From Flagellimonas allohymeniacidonis (lineage in GTDB: Bacteria; Bacteroidota; Bacteroidia; Flavobacteriales; Flavobacteriaceae), in contig NZ_SGIU01000001.1 in assembly GCF_004296335.1 (NCBI RefSeq), forward strand, positions 186,001-250,000: DNA of 64,000 nt, given 5' to 3'. The translations under genes were made by a program, and so were the position numbers. The notes beneath the pieces are model-generated. The model made no database searches. It saw only the letters and a program-made list of their open reading frames with translations, and was not told where the DNA came from. Positions 34,307-43,305 of the stretch are shown here, one piece after another. Positions within the stretch are counted from its first letter, which is position 1. Each line of letters opens with the position of its first letter.

Positions 34307-36691
34307 ATGAAAATCTGGAAAGCATCGCTTTCGTTTACCCTCTTTTTCTTGTTCCTGTCCACCATAAAGGTTACTGCGCAGCAAGGCACGGTTACCTATA
34401 CCGGAAGGGTAGTGGACAAAAGTTCGGGCCAACCCGTTGCCTATGCCACCGTAATGATAGCTGACAACGAAACCCAGGAACCCATAACAGGCAGTACAAC
34501 GTTGGAGGATGGTAGTTTTTCGTTGGAAACCAGTGCTTCCAACTATTACATAGAGATAAGTTTTATTGGTTTTGAAAAGAAAGTGATGCGTCCCTCGGTG
34601 TCAAATGGGAAAACAATCGATTTGGGTATTATTGGAATTGAAGAGGACGCGCAGCAATTGGAGGAAGTGGTTGTTGAAGGCGAGGTATCACAAACGGTCT
34701 TCAAACTTGATAAAAGGGTGTTTAATGTGGGAAAGGATCTGAGCACAACGGGGGCAAGTGCCTTGGAAGTGTTGAACAATGTCCCCTCTGTCAATGTGAA
34801 CATAGAGGGACAAATCAGTCTACGGGGTAGTGAAGGGGTCCAAGTACTTATCAATGGCAAGCCCTCTATTTTGACCAGTGATGAGAACAATGCATTGGGT
34901 ACCATTACAGCCGACATCATTGATCGGGTAGAGGTTATAACCAATCCATCGGCCAAATATGACGCTGAGGGTACTTCGGGCATCATCAATATTGTGCTTA
35001 AAAAAGAAGAGAAAAAGGGATTGAACGGATCTGTTTCCGTGAATACAGGGGCACCCAACAACCATAGTGTTGGCATCAGTTTGAACCGCAGGACCGAGAA
35101 ATTCAATTTGTTTACACAATTGGGTGCGGGCTATCGAGAACTCCCCAATGAGGTCACCGTGCGCAACACAGACCTTACGACAGGGAATGGCATTCTGTCC
35201 AATGGCGATGAGTTCCGCAATGAGACGTTTTATAATTTCATCTTGGGAACCGATTATTATTTCAACCCTACAAGCGTACTTACCCTATCTGGAAATTTTG
35301 CCCTTGAAATAGAAGATCAGCCCTCCACGACCAATTTTGCAGCTCTGGACAGTTCAGGAGATTTTACGTCAGAATGGGAACGAACAGAGGTTACCGATGC
35401 CAGAAATCCCAAGTTTCAATATGAGTTGCAGTACAAAAAGGATTTTGAAGATGATGAGGACCATGACCTGCTTTTCAGCGCTTTGGGCAATTTCTTTGGT
35501 AAGGACCAAAGTTCAGAATTTTTGGACGTCACCCTCTCTGGAGAGGACAGGGACGCAGAGCAGAATACGCGTACGAATTTTCAGGAATCAATATTCACCT
35601 TTAAACTGGACTATACCAAACCGTTCGCGGATAAATTTTCCGTGGAGACAGGCGCTCAGTATATTCTCAATGATGTAAGCAACGATTTTGAAGTGCAGAA
35701 TCTTGAGAATGGACAGTTCGTCACCAACCCTGGATTGACCAACATATTTGAATTTGACCAAAACGTACTGGGAGTCTACGGGACAGCTGCTTATGAAGGA
35801 AAGAAATGGGGGTTAAAAGCTGGCATGCGTTTGGAAAATACCGATTTGGGCACCCTTTTGGTCAACACGGATGAAGCAAATGACCAGAACTATACCAACC
35901 TTTTTCCGAGTGTACATACCTCATATAAGTTTTCGGAGAAAATCTCCCTTCAAGCAGGATATTCCAAAAGGATTTATAGACCAAGATTATGGGACCTGAA
36001 CCCTTTTTTCAACATACGGAACAATTTCAACTTTCGACAGGGGAACCCCAATCTGCTTCCCGAGTTCACTGATTCCTATGAAGTCACGGGCATCTTTTTC
36101 ATAGGGAAGACCTCACTGAATCTGGGATTATACCATAGGTACACCACCGACATAATTGAGCGTATCTCGACTTTTGAAAACAATGTGAATATCCGAAGAC
36201 CGGAGAACATAGGAACCAACAATGCTTGGGGAGTAGAGTTCAATACTAAGTACAGTCCTGCCAATTGGCTGACCTTCAACCTAGATTTCAATTACAACAC
36301 CTTTGCCCGGGAAGGTAGTCTGGATGATACCGTTTTCGATTTCAGTGCAGAACAGTGGTCTTCTAAACTACTGACCAAAATAAAGCTACCTTGGGACATC
36401 GACTTTGAAACTACAGGCAACTACAGATCTGCCTTTCAAACAGTGCAGGGAGAAATAAACGAAATTGCCTTTTTGAATTTTGGGGTAAGAAAAAAGATAA
36501 TGAAGGGCAAGGCCGTACTGAACTTAAGTGTCCGCGATGCGTTTGCATCCAGAATACGTGAAAATCAGATTGTACAAAATGATTTTGAAGTGTTCAACCG
36601 AAGCTTCAGGGCAAGGTTTGTTGCTTTTGGGTTCAGCTATGGTTTTGGGAAAGGTGAGGCCATGCAATATTCAGGAGGAAGAAGAAGATAA
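34307..36691 (+). CDS. TonB-dependent receptor-like outer-membrane beta-barrel protein
   Basis: 794-aa outer-membrane protein. ATG at 34307 gives the signal peptide MKIWKASLSFTLFFLFLSTI (ends VTAQ). A carboxypeptidase-regulatory-like domain (GRVVDKSSGQPVAYATVMI) is followed by a plug (LEVLNNVPSVNVNIEGQISLRG, VQVLINGKPS, IIDRVEVITNPSAKYDAEGTSGIINIVLKK) and a barrel of the OMP_b-brl_3 family. It is not SusC-like and has no SusD partner. Ligand unknown; peptide, metal-complex or envelope roles are possible. It is divergent from the LytS/LytTR pair. Confidence 0.87.
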   Translation: MKIWKASLSFTLFFLFLSTIKVTAQQGTVTYTGRVVDKSSGQPVAYATVMIADNETQEPITGSTTLEDGSFSLETSASNYYIEISFIGFEKKVMRPSVSNGKTIDLGIIGIEEDAQQLEEVVVEGEVSQTVFKLDKRVFNVGKDLSTTGASALEVLNNVPSVNVNIEGQISLRGSEGVQVLINGKPSILTSDENNALGTITADIIDRVEVITNPSAKYDAEGTSGIINIVLKKEEKKGLNGSVSVNTGAPNNHSVGISLNRRTEKFNLFTQLGAGYRELPNEVTVRNTDLTTGNGILSNGDEFRNETFYNFILGTDYYFNPTSVLTLSGNFALEIEDQPSTTNFAALDSSGDFTSEWERTEVTDARNPKFQYELQYKKDFEDDEDHDLLFSALGNFFGKDQSSEFLDVTLSGEDRDAEQNTRTNFQESIFTFKLDYTKPFADKFSVETGAQYILNDVSNDFEVQNLENGQFVTNPGLTNIFEFDQNVLGVYGTAAYEGKKWGLKAGMRLENTDLGTLLVNTDEANDQNYTNLFPSVHTSYKFSEKISLQAGYSKRIYRPRLWDLNPFFNIRNNFNFRQGNPNLLPEFTDSYEVTGIFFIGKTSLNLGLYHRYTTDIIERISTFENNVNIRRPENIGTNNAWGVEFNTKYSPANWLTFNLDFNYNTFAREGSLDDTVFDFSAEQWSSKLLTKIKLPWDIDFETTGNYRSAFQTVQGEINEIAFLNFGVRKKIMKGKAVLNLSVRDAFASRIRENQIVQNDFEVFNRSFRARFVAFGFSYGFGKGEAMQYSGGRRR

Positions 36692-36932
36692 CCCAGTTTT
36701 ATTTCTCAGGATACTTCTTATAAACTTCTTGACAATTAATAATGGCAAATTAAAAGACTTTCGCCACCGAATAACATCTTTCCTCTAATAAAAATTGTGC
36801 ATCAAGCTAAATAAGAAATAAAACAAGGTATGGCAAAAATGAATCCATTCTGTTTTAGCATAAACGCAAATAAAATTTTCATTCGAAGCTATGAGTGGAT
36901 AATAGAAATGGTTTTGTTCTCAACAAAGAGAC

Positions 36933-38006
36933 TTATTTCTTCCTCTTCCAGACGGTTGCCAACGAGGAACCAGAAATATTCATAAGTGGACCAAATACAG
37001 CGGGTGCCAGCCCCATGGTGGCGAGGCGCCCCATCTCCAAAGCGATTCCGGAGGCGAGGCCGGAGTTCTGCATACCTACTTCAAAAGCCACTGTACGGGA
37101 AGATTTTTCATCAAGCCCCAGCAGTTTACTCCCGTAATAACCCAACAAGTATCCAGAGAAATTGTGAGCAATTACGACCACGATCAATACGAAACCAATG
37201 GATAGAAGGGAATCCCTTCCCGAAGCAGTAATAATGGTTATAATAATCGCAATTGCAGCCATAGACACAATAGGCATGGCTTTGTCCAACCATTTGAACC
37301 TGCCGTGGGCGAAATGGTTAAAAAGAAGTCCCGCCAATATGGGAAGAATTACGATTTTGATAATACTCCAAAACATGGCCAAAAAATCAATAGGAACAAG
37401 TTCATTGGCCAAGAGCTGCATAAAAAAAGGCGTCAACAAAGGTGATAACAAGGTTGAAACCGCGGTTAGGGTAAGGGATAGGGCCAAATTTGCCCCAGAA
37501 ATGTAAGCCATAACATTTGATGCCAATCCTCCAGGAGAACATCCTACTAGAATGATGCCCGCGGCAATTTCAGGAGGTAGCCCAGATAATTTGGCGAGCC
37601 CAAACCCAATAAAGGGCATAATGGAAAACTGTGCAATCAAACCGATTAAAACCCCTTTGGGCATCTTAACTACCCCAACGAAGTCTTTGATGCCCATAGA
37701 GGTTCCCATACCGAACATGATGATAATCAACATGGGAACAATCAATCGTGTTAGTTTGAACGACCCGATTTCAAGAAAGAATTGAGGGTAAAATAAAGAG
37801 GCGGCAACAGCCGCAAAAATCGAAATGGTAAATGAAAACCCTTTTAATTTTTCAAAGGCATTGAATGCTAGTGCCAGTACCATGAAAAACACGATGACTG
37901 CTGGAGCTAGATAATCATATTGATCAACAGACCATAGTAGGACAGCTATTAGCCCTATTAGGAAACCTAGTCTTAATGCCCATTTTCCAATATTCTTCAT
38001 TTTCAT
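36933..38006 (-). CDS. BASS-type sodium-coupled symporter
   Basis: 357-aa inner-membrane protein with about ten hydrophobic helices, of the bile acid:sodium symporter superfamily. Family marks are MFGMGTSMGIKDF, the crossover region GCSPGGLASNVMAYISGANLALSL and FEVGMQNSGLASGIAL. Members carry organic anions such as pantoate, pyruvate or bile acids. It is the last gene of the RraA-isomerase-PL6-kinase operon, so a uronate or keto-deoxy sugar acid is a reasonable cargo; inferred. Confidence 0.85.
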   Translation of the reverse strand: MKMKNIGKWALRLGFLIGLIAVLLWSVDQYDYLAPAVIVFFMVLALAFNAFEKLKGFSFTISIFAAVAASLFYPQFFLEIGSFKLTRLIVPMLIIIMFGMGTSMGIKDFVGVVKMPKGVLIGLIAQFSIMPFIGFGLAKLSGLPPEIAAGIILVGCSPGGLASNVMAYISGANLALSLTLTAVSTLLSPLLTPFFMQLLANELVPIDFLAMFWSIIKIVILPILAGLLFNHFAHGRFKWLDKAMPIVSMAAIAIIITIITASGRDSLLSIGFVLIVVVIAHNFSGYLLGYYGSKLLGLDEKSSRTVAFEVGMQNSGLASGIALEMGRLATMGLAPAVFGPLMNISGSSLATVWKRKK

Positions 38007-38043
38007 AGAGAAAAATAAATCATGCTTTTAGAAGTTGTAAATG

Positions 38044-39057
38044 CTATCTTTTGATTGCACCGGAAGTATCCCCTTGGGTTAAACTAGTTACATTTTTCAA
38101 AGAAACCAAGTTGACGTCACCAAGTACGGTGTGTTTAAGTGCACAGGCGGCCGATGCAAAATTTAGTGCTTCCATATCACTTTTATAATGTAGTAACCCG
38201 TAGATAAGTCCTGCAGCAAAGGCGTCACCGGTGCCCACGCGATCTATTACAGGAGTGATGTTTAGGGTATCCGTTTTGATATACTCGCTTCCATTCCACA
38301 TTTTTCCCTGAATTTGCTGATGGGAGGCGCTTACGGATTTTCGAGTTTTTCCCACTACTTTCTCAATTTTTGGAAAAGCATCCATAAGTGATTTGGCAGC
38401 TACTCGAAACTTATCACTCGATTGTCCAAGCCCGAACATCTCTCGAATGCCCCTGCTACTGGTAATGACGATATCGCAGTCTTGGACCAATTCTGGCATT
38501 ACCTCTTGCATGGTCTTTCCATATTTCCACATGTTGTCCCGTGAATTAATGTCGCCGGAGACCCTTACGCCCCTTTTCTTTGCGACCTTGATGGCATCCA
38601 AGCAACATTGGGCCGCTCCTTCGGAAATGGCAGGAGTGATACCTGTCCAGTGGAACCAATCTGCATCTTTGAGCACATCTTCCCAATCAATCATTTCCGG
38701 TTTGATCAACGAAAAAGAGGAGCCTTCCCGTTCATATATCACTTCGCTAGAGCGGTGTACCGCTCCTTTTTCCAAAAAATACTTACCGATCATGGTGTCC
38801 CCATAAATAACATGTTCTGTACTGAGCCAATGCTTTCGCAGAAATTGGGTGGCAGCTTTTCCCAAAGCGTTGTCAGGAAAGCGGGTCACGTGTGCAGCCT
38901 TCATCCCGAGATAGGCGCATGAAATAGCTACATTGGCCTCTCCGCCCCCATATACAAGTTCTAATGAATTGGCTTGGGCAAATTTTTCGTATCCCGGTGG
39001 CGAAAGACGCATCATTACTTCGCCAAATGTGATTACTTTTTTAGGTAGAGAGTTCAT
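38044..39057 (-). CDS. PfkB-family sugar kinase, KDG kinase-like (first copy)
   Basis: 337-aa kinase resembling 2-keto-3-deoxygluconate kinase: FGEVMMRLSPPG, VYGGGEANVAIS, DWFHWTGITPAIS and the ATP/catalytic motif DRVGTGDAFAAG. It would make KDPG from KDG. Compared with the copy at 54652, the middle motif is changed (GDINSRDNMWKYG instead of DLNYRAKLWKYC) and the stretch after it differs, so the substrate may not be the same. Operon with PL6 upstream and the symporter downstream. Confidence 0.82.
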   Translation of the reverse strand: MNSLPKKVITFGEVMMRLSPPGYEKFAQANSLELVYGGGEANVAISCAYLGMKAAHVTRFPDNALGKAATQFLRKHWLSTEHVIYGDTMIGKYFLEKGAVHRSSEVIYEREGSSFSLIKPEMIDWEDVLKDADWFHWTGITPAISEGAAQCCLDAIKVAKKRGVRVSGDINSRDNMWKYGKTMQEVMPELVQDCDIVITSSRGIREMFGLGQSSDKFRVAAKSLMDAFPKIEKVVGKTRKSVSASHQQIQGKMWNGSEYIKTDTLNITPVIDRVGTGDAFAAGLIYGLLHYKSDMEALNFASAACALKHTVLGDVNLVSLKNVTSLTQGDTSGAIKR

Positions 39058-39088
39058 TTTTATTTTTTTTGGCCAAAATGATGGATGT

Positions 39089-41401
39089 TCAATACATCAA
39101 TTTTAATGGCAGGTTTTGTTCAATTATAATTTGACCTGAATTTTCTAAGGTATTATTGGATTCAGAGTTGTTCTTCGCACCCCACAAAAGAGCTACCAAT
39201 TTTACCCTGTTGTTCTGAAATGTATTGTTTGAAATGTCAACATTGATTATACCGTACGTATGGATCAAAATGCCATTCTTTTCACCTGCACCAGAATTTT
39301 TGAATGTTGAACCCTTTACAATCAGGTTTCCACCAACCGTGGATTCGTCATACCCACCTCGGTAATAATCGATGACGTTTTGATTCACTTTTTCAAATAA
39401 ACAGTCAATAACATGTAGGTTTTCAGCATTGTACTCACCCCTATCATCGTCTTCGGAGGAGAGTTCCAGTCCGTTTTTGCAGCTTCTTAGGAGAGTTGAC
39501 TTGAACTCAATTAACTCTGAGAAGGAGTGCTTGTAGGCCTTCAGTACATATTCAAAGTCCGATATTTCAGAATCCACAACTTTTAGATTATAGAGACTGC
39601 CCATGTTTTCTTTTAGGCTGGCAAATGCATAATTTTTGCCTGAACCCTGCAGTCGAAGAGCCTTTAATTCAAGTTGACCTTTAGGATTCATTTCAAAGGC
39701 TGGGGTACCATTATCTCCATCATATACAATTAATGATTTTTGACGTCTATCCGCCGATTGAATTGTCAGTGTTCTATTGATTTTTAGGGGTGAGTGAATT
39801 TCGTATAGGTCCGAAGCTAACAGAATTATGTCTCCATCATCGGCGTTGGCAATAGCCGCGACCAGCTCTTCAGAGCTATCTACGATATGTGCTTTTGGGT
39901 CTGCTTCCTCAGGATTGGGATTGAACCATTCAGGGCCGTATAAAGAAAGGTCCATAATGTTTGGTGGTACTGGATCAGTATCATTTACGGCACCTATCAT
40001 ATTTTCATGTGCTCTAGAGTGACCCAGTAAGTCTTTGGAGATCTGGTCGAACTCGAATCCCTGATAGGCTTTGAAACCCGGTACGTTTGAAGAAGGTGTC
40101 CAAATATTTTCTTCCAACTCATCCATGGAAAAATCCATCAATTTGAGGCCTTCAACATCTTCAAACTCCACCTCTTGATTGTTTATGACATTGCTTCTAA
40201 AATCAATACCATCTATTGAATCGTACCGCATAATAGGCGTTTGATCTCCCTTGGAATTAAAAATAATATTATTGGCCATAAGGGTTCGTATAGGTGTTTC
40301 TGATCTAATCTCAGAAGGAGGGAGGACATCTTTCTGGTCAACATTGGAGCCTACTCCAATCTGCCAAGGCGATTTGCAATCGACCCAAGTATTATAGGCT
40401 ACCACCACATCGGTAACTTGAATATATCGGTTTATGGCAGACCTTCTAATTCCATTCATTAATGCCAAGGGGGCCCTAAAGACCTCTCCATGAAGGTTGT
40501 AGAAATAATTATTGGTCACCCAGTGGCCGGTTCCTATGAGCCGTATCCCGCCAATATTGGGTGAATCTTCCGCTCCAATAAAATAGTTGCCATCAATAGT
40601 ACAGTAGTTTCCATGGCGAGTAACTAAAGACCCCTCACTTTTATAAAAAACATTGTTTCTAAATTCATTGAAGTTGCTTTTGCTAGATATGATTTCCACT
40701 TCGCCATTGCATTTTTCAAAAAAATTGTTGGCCACCAAGGTATTGCTTGGCGACATTGAGGTGCTGCTGTTGCCAAGTTGTATGGTTTCAGCGCTGGGGC
40801 CTCCTTTTGGGGGCCTTGGGCCAAAATGGTTGTTGATAATTTTGTGGTAGTTTTTAATATTCTGATTCCCCTCGATATCTACTCGTACTGTTGGCCCCCT
40901 ATTTGATTTGCCCGCTAAATAGCAATGATCGAATTGATTATGGCGACCTTTAAAAAGCACCCAGAGATCTTGTATATTTTTTTGGGATTTGTTATAGTCC
41001 TTTATTACGCAATTGGTCACTCTGCTGTGGTTGGCCACTGTATCTTCGTTGATGAAGAATTGAATGACCGACTGGGAGGGGGAAGAACCATTTTTAAAGT
41101 AAAGTCCGTTAACCACCAAATAGTCACCCCCTAATTTCAAATCTGAATGTCCCGTTAGGATGACTTCACCTGGAGTTTCTGCGCGAAGTGTAACGGGTCG
41201 GTCTTTGGTGCCATGCGCAACAAACCGGATTTGTACATCTCGCCAAGATCCGTTGGTCATAACAATTTCAGTTCCGGCTTCGGCATTTGAAATCGCTTCG
41301 CTCAATTCATGCGCATTTGAAACCAAAACCGAGGTATCGGTGTTTTCTGGACTGCAATTGACTATTACAAGGAACAATGCTAGTAGTGCTAGGTATTTCA
41401 T
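39089..41401 (-). CDS. Polysaccharide lyase family 6, alginate lyase lipoprotein
   Basis: 770-aa lipoprotein (lipobox VNC, Cys16) with two right-handed parallel beta-helix regions. The N-terminal half matches chondroitinase-B-like PL6 (IRFVAHGTKDRPVTLRAE, VVNGLYFKNG, FNEFRNNVFYKSEGSLVTRHG, GGIRLIGTGHWVTNNYFYNL), and a second helix follows after about residue 500 (LVAAIANADDGDIILLAS). PL6 enzymes cleave alginate, often MG or G blocks, by beta-elimination. Location next to PL7, KDG kinase and KdgF genes fits alginate. 32 bp before the kinase gene. Confidence 0.92.
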   Translation of the reverse strand: MKYLALLALFLVIVNCSPENTDTSVLVSNAHELSEAISNAEAGTEIVMTNGSWRDVQIRFVAHGTKDRPVTLRAETPGEVILTGHSDLKLGGDYLVVNGLYFKNGSSPSQSVIQFFINEDTVANHSRVTNCVIKDYNKSQKNIQDLWVLFKGRHNQFDHCYLAGKSNRGPTVRVDIEGNQNIKNYHKIINNHFGPRPPKGGPSAETIQLGNSSTSMSPSNTLVANNFFEKCNGEVEIISSKSNFNEFRNNVFYKSEGSLVTRHGNYCTIDGNYFIGAEDSPNIGGIRLIGTGHWVTNNYFYNLHGEVFRAPLALMNGIRRSAINRYIQVTDVVVAYNTWVDCKSPWQIGVGSNVDQKDVLPPSEIRSETPIRTLMANNIIFNSKGDQTPIMRYDSIDGIDFRSNVINNQEVEFEDVEGLKLMDFSMDELEENIWTPSSNVPGFKAYQGFEFDQISKDLLGHSRAHENMIGAVNDTDPVPPNIMDLSLYGPEWFNPNPEEADPKAHIVDSSEELVAAIANADDGDIILLASDLYEIHSPLKINRTLTIQSADRRQKSLIVYDGDNGTPAFEMNPKGQLELKALRLQGSGKNYAFASLKENMGSLYNLKVVDSEISDFEYVLKAYKHSFSELIEFKSTLLRSCKNGLELSSEDDDRGEYNAENLHVIDCLFEKVNQNVIDYYRGGYDESTVGGNLIVKGSTFKNSGAGEKNGILIHTYGIINVDISNNTFQNNRVKLVALLWGAKNNSESNNTLENSGQIIIEQNLPLKLMY

Positions 41402-41411
41402 ATTGATTAGT

Positions 41412-42359
41412 TTAAGCTTCTTCCCAAAATTTTTGAATGGCGTTTAAGTCTTTTTTTATGGCGTCGAAGACCACTTTTTTATCTACGGTAATTTTGTTTC
41501 TGCCTTTTTCCGCTCCACCCAAAGGATATTCTAGATGTAATGATGTAGGTGGATTTAGACCATAACCTTTCAAGAGTTTGAAATAACCATTAAAGTCTAC
41601 CATGCCTTCTCCAATAGGGACATTTACAACTTTCCATTGGCCATCTACTTTTCCCCACTTAAAATCTTTCAGTACAATGGTCTTTATGGAACGATGAAGT
41701 AATCTAAGTCCGTTCCTCCAAGACAATCCACTGTCGACCATAGCATGACGAATATCGTACTGCGTTCCGAAATAGTCTAGGTCAGCGGCTTTGAGCAGTT
41801 GTTCCACCTCCCAAAAGGAAGCACCAATTTTTGTTCCCGCATGGTTTTGGTAGCATCCTATGATATTGTACTGTTTATTTACCTCTCCCAGTTCCTTTAT
41901 CCTTTGTTGGAAAAAGGCCATAGATTTTTGCATGGACTTACCATCTAGATATTCAAACCAGTTACTGCGATAGAATTTTATGCCAAGTTTGGCTGCCATT
42001 TTTATGGTTTTAATATCATGGTCGTTAGCAACATCACCAATCGCAGTGGTTATAAGTTCACATACCGCCCCAACCGCTTTAATATCTTCAACGGCCTTGG
42101 GTAAATCGGTTTCCACATTTTCGGGTAGTACATGACCTTTGGGGCGAACGGTCAAATCTAAACCATCGAAGCCCAATTCTGCCGAAATTTGAGCTGCTTC
42201 CTTTACATTCAAAAAGTGCAAATGCTTGGAAAACAAATGCACATTCAGTGGCCTATGGATTTTTTGTTGCCCAAACAAATACAATGGAAAGGGGGCCAAT
42301 GGGGTCAACGCTGTGGCTGCCCCTAAATGCTTGATGAACTTGCGTCTTTTATTAATCAT
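41412..42359 (-). CDS. Exported sugar isomerase/epimerase-like TIM-barrel protein (Tat signal)
   Basis: 315-aa protein of the xylose isomerase-like/AP endonuclease 2 TIM-barrel superfamily. A twin-arginine leader (RRKFIKHLGAATAL) points to folded export to the periplasm. The barrel shows AAQISAELGFDGLDLTV, CYQNHAGTKIG and THLEYPLGG-like segments (here SLHLEYPLGG), with His and Glu residues that would bind a metal. Substrate unknown. Placed 10 bp before PL6, in one unit with RraA-like, KDG kinase-like and symporter genes. Confidence 0.75.
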   Translation of the reverse strand: MINKRRKFIKHLGAATALTPLAPFPLYLFGQQKIHRPLNVHLFSKHLHFLNVKEAAQISAELGFDGLDLTVRPKGHVLPENVETDLPKAVEDIKAVGAVCELITTAIGDVANDHDIKTIKMAAKLGIKFYRSNWFEYLDGKSMQKSMAFFQQRIKELGEVNKQYNIIGCYQNHAGTKIGASFWEVEQLLKAADLDYFGTQYDIRHAMVDSGLSWRNGLRLLHRSIKTIVLKDFKWGKVDGQWKVVNVPIGEGMVDFNGYFKLLKGYGLNPPTSLHLEYPLGGAEKGRNKITVDKKVVFDAIKKDLNAIQKFWEEA

Positions 42360-42494
42360 ATCTGTTAATGGTTTATTGCCTTTATAACTAGTATTAAAAG
42401 TGAGATCCTCTAAGCATAAAATGGCAAAAAAGATAATTATGGTTGTATTTAAGACCTCTTGATAAAGAGTGCACTAAGGGTAAATTCACATGTC

Positions 42495-43202
42495 TTAATT
42501 CATTTTTTTCCACGTCTCAAATTCTTTCAAGGTTTTTGCATGGGTAGGTGGATAAAGCCCTATAATGGATTTTCCTTGATTAACTTTTCCCATCACAAAT
42601 TCTTCAAATAAGGTCATTTGCAAACATTCTTCGGCGACTTCCTTGGCTATGTTTGCCGGTATGACCATAACCCCATCATCATCACCAACAATAAAATCCC
42701 CTGGAAATACGGCTACATCGCCACAACCAATCGGCTCATTTACTGCAATTGCCTGGTGAAGAGTTAGATTCGTGGGCGCAGAAGGATTTTGGTGAAAGGC
42801 CGGAAAATTTAAATCAGCAATCTCAGCCGAATCGCGGAAACCACCGTCGGTAACGATTCCTGCCGCTCCTCTTATCATAAGTCTGGTTGCCAAAATGGAA
42901 CCTGCCGAAGCAGCACGGGCATCTTTTCTACTGTCAATCACCAGCACGTGTCCTTCAGGGCACTCTTCAACTGCTACCCGTTGCAAATGTTTAGGATCTC
43001 TAAATACCTCAATGGGGTTTAAATCTTCACGAGCAGGAATGTATCTTAAAGTATAGGCTTGCCCCACCATGTTGGGTTTCCCCAGTTTGAGTGGTTTGAC
43101 TCCTTGAATGAATTGGTTTTTTAGCCCTCTTTTAAACAGACAAGTGGCAATGGTGGCAGTACTCACTTGTCTCAGTTTTTCAGCTGTTGATTTTTTTGCC
43201 AT
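42495..43202 (-). CDS. RraA-like protein, possible keto-acid aldolase
   Basis: 235-aa RraA/menG-like family member. Signature segments are STATIATCLFKRGLKNQF, GIVTDGGFRDSAEIADLNFPAF (the G-x-R-D metal/substrate motif of 4-hydroxy-4-methyl-2-oxoglutarate aldolases) and GDFIVGDDDGVMVIP. True RraA inhibitors of RNase E lack those residues, so an aldolase or decarboxylase on a keto acid is more likely. First gene of the five-gene minus operon; its promoter region is shared with the PL7 gene and carries the GntR operator. Confidence 0.8.
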   Translation of the reverse strand: MAKKSTAEKLRQVSTATIATCLFKRGLKNQFIQGVKPLKLGKPNMVGQAYTLRYIPAREDLNPIEVFRDPKHLQRVAVEECPEGHVLVIDSRKDARAASAGSILATRLMIRGAAGIVTDGGFRDSAEIADLNFPAFHQNPSAPTNLTLHQAIAVNEPIGCGDVAVFPGDFIVGDDDGVMVIPANIAKEVAEECLQMTLFEEFVMGKVNQGKSIIGLYPPTHAKTLKEFETWKKMN

Positions 43203-43247
43203 GTTTTCTAAATTCTGTTGTTGTTTGAAAGCTTTTTATGTTAAAAA

Positions 43248-43278
43248 TTTGTTAGTGTTACAAATATATGTATTTTTG
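43248..43278 (+). promoter_or_regulatory. Bacteroidota-type promoter of the PL7 gene
   Basis: TTTG (43248-43251), 19-bp spacer, TATTTTTG (43271-43278): an exact fit to the TTTG/TAnnTTTG consensus. The last bases of the -7 box are the first bases of the GntR operator, so a bound repressor would block initiation. A leftward -7 box TATATTTG lies at 43261-43268 for the RraA operon. Confidence 0.7.
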
Positions 43279-43300
43279 GTAAACCAATCTGGTTAACCAA
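43276..43300. promoter_or_regulatory. GntR operator, two 12-bp palindromes (PL7/RraA)
   Basis: TTGGTAAACCAA (43276-43287) and CTGGTTAACCAA (43289-43300), 13-bp pitch. The unit TTGGT-N2-ACCAA equals the core of the enterobacterial ExuR/UxuR operator. Sits between divergent lyase operons and ends 5 bp before the PL7 ATG. Confidence 0.75.
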
Positions 43301-43305
43301 TTTTT

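Noticed and set aside
34546-35106. 186-codon minus-strand frame
   Set aside because: Antisense shadow of the outer-membrane barrel gene; low-complexity composition without recognisable motifs.
41533-41548. AGATGTAATGATGTAG, similar to the PUL1 repeat
   Set aside because: Inside the isomerase coding sequence and with an 8-bp instead of 11-bp pitch.
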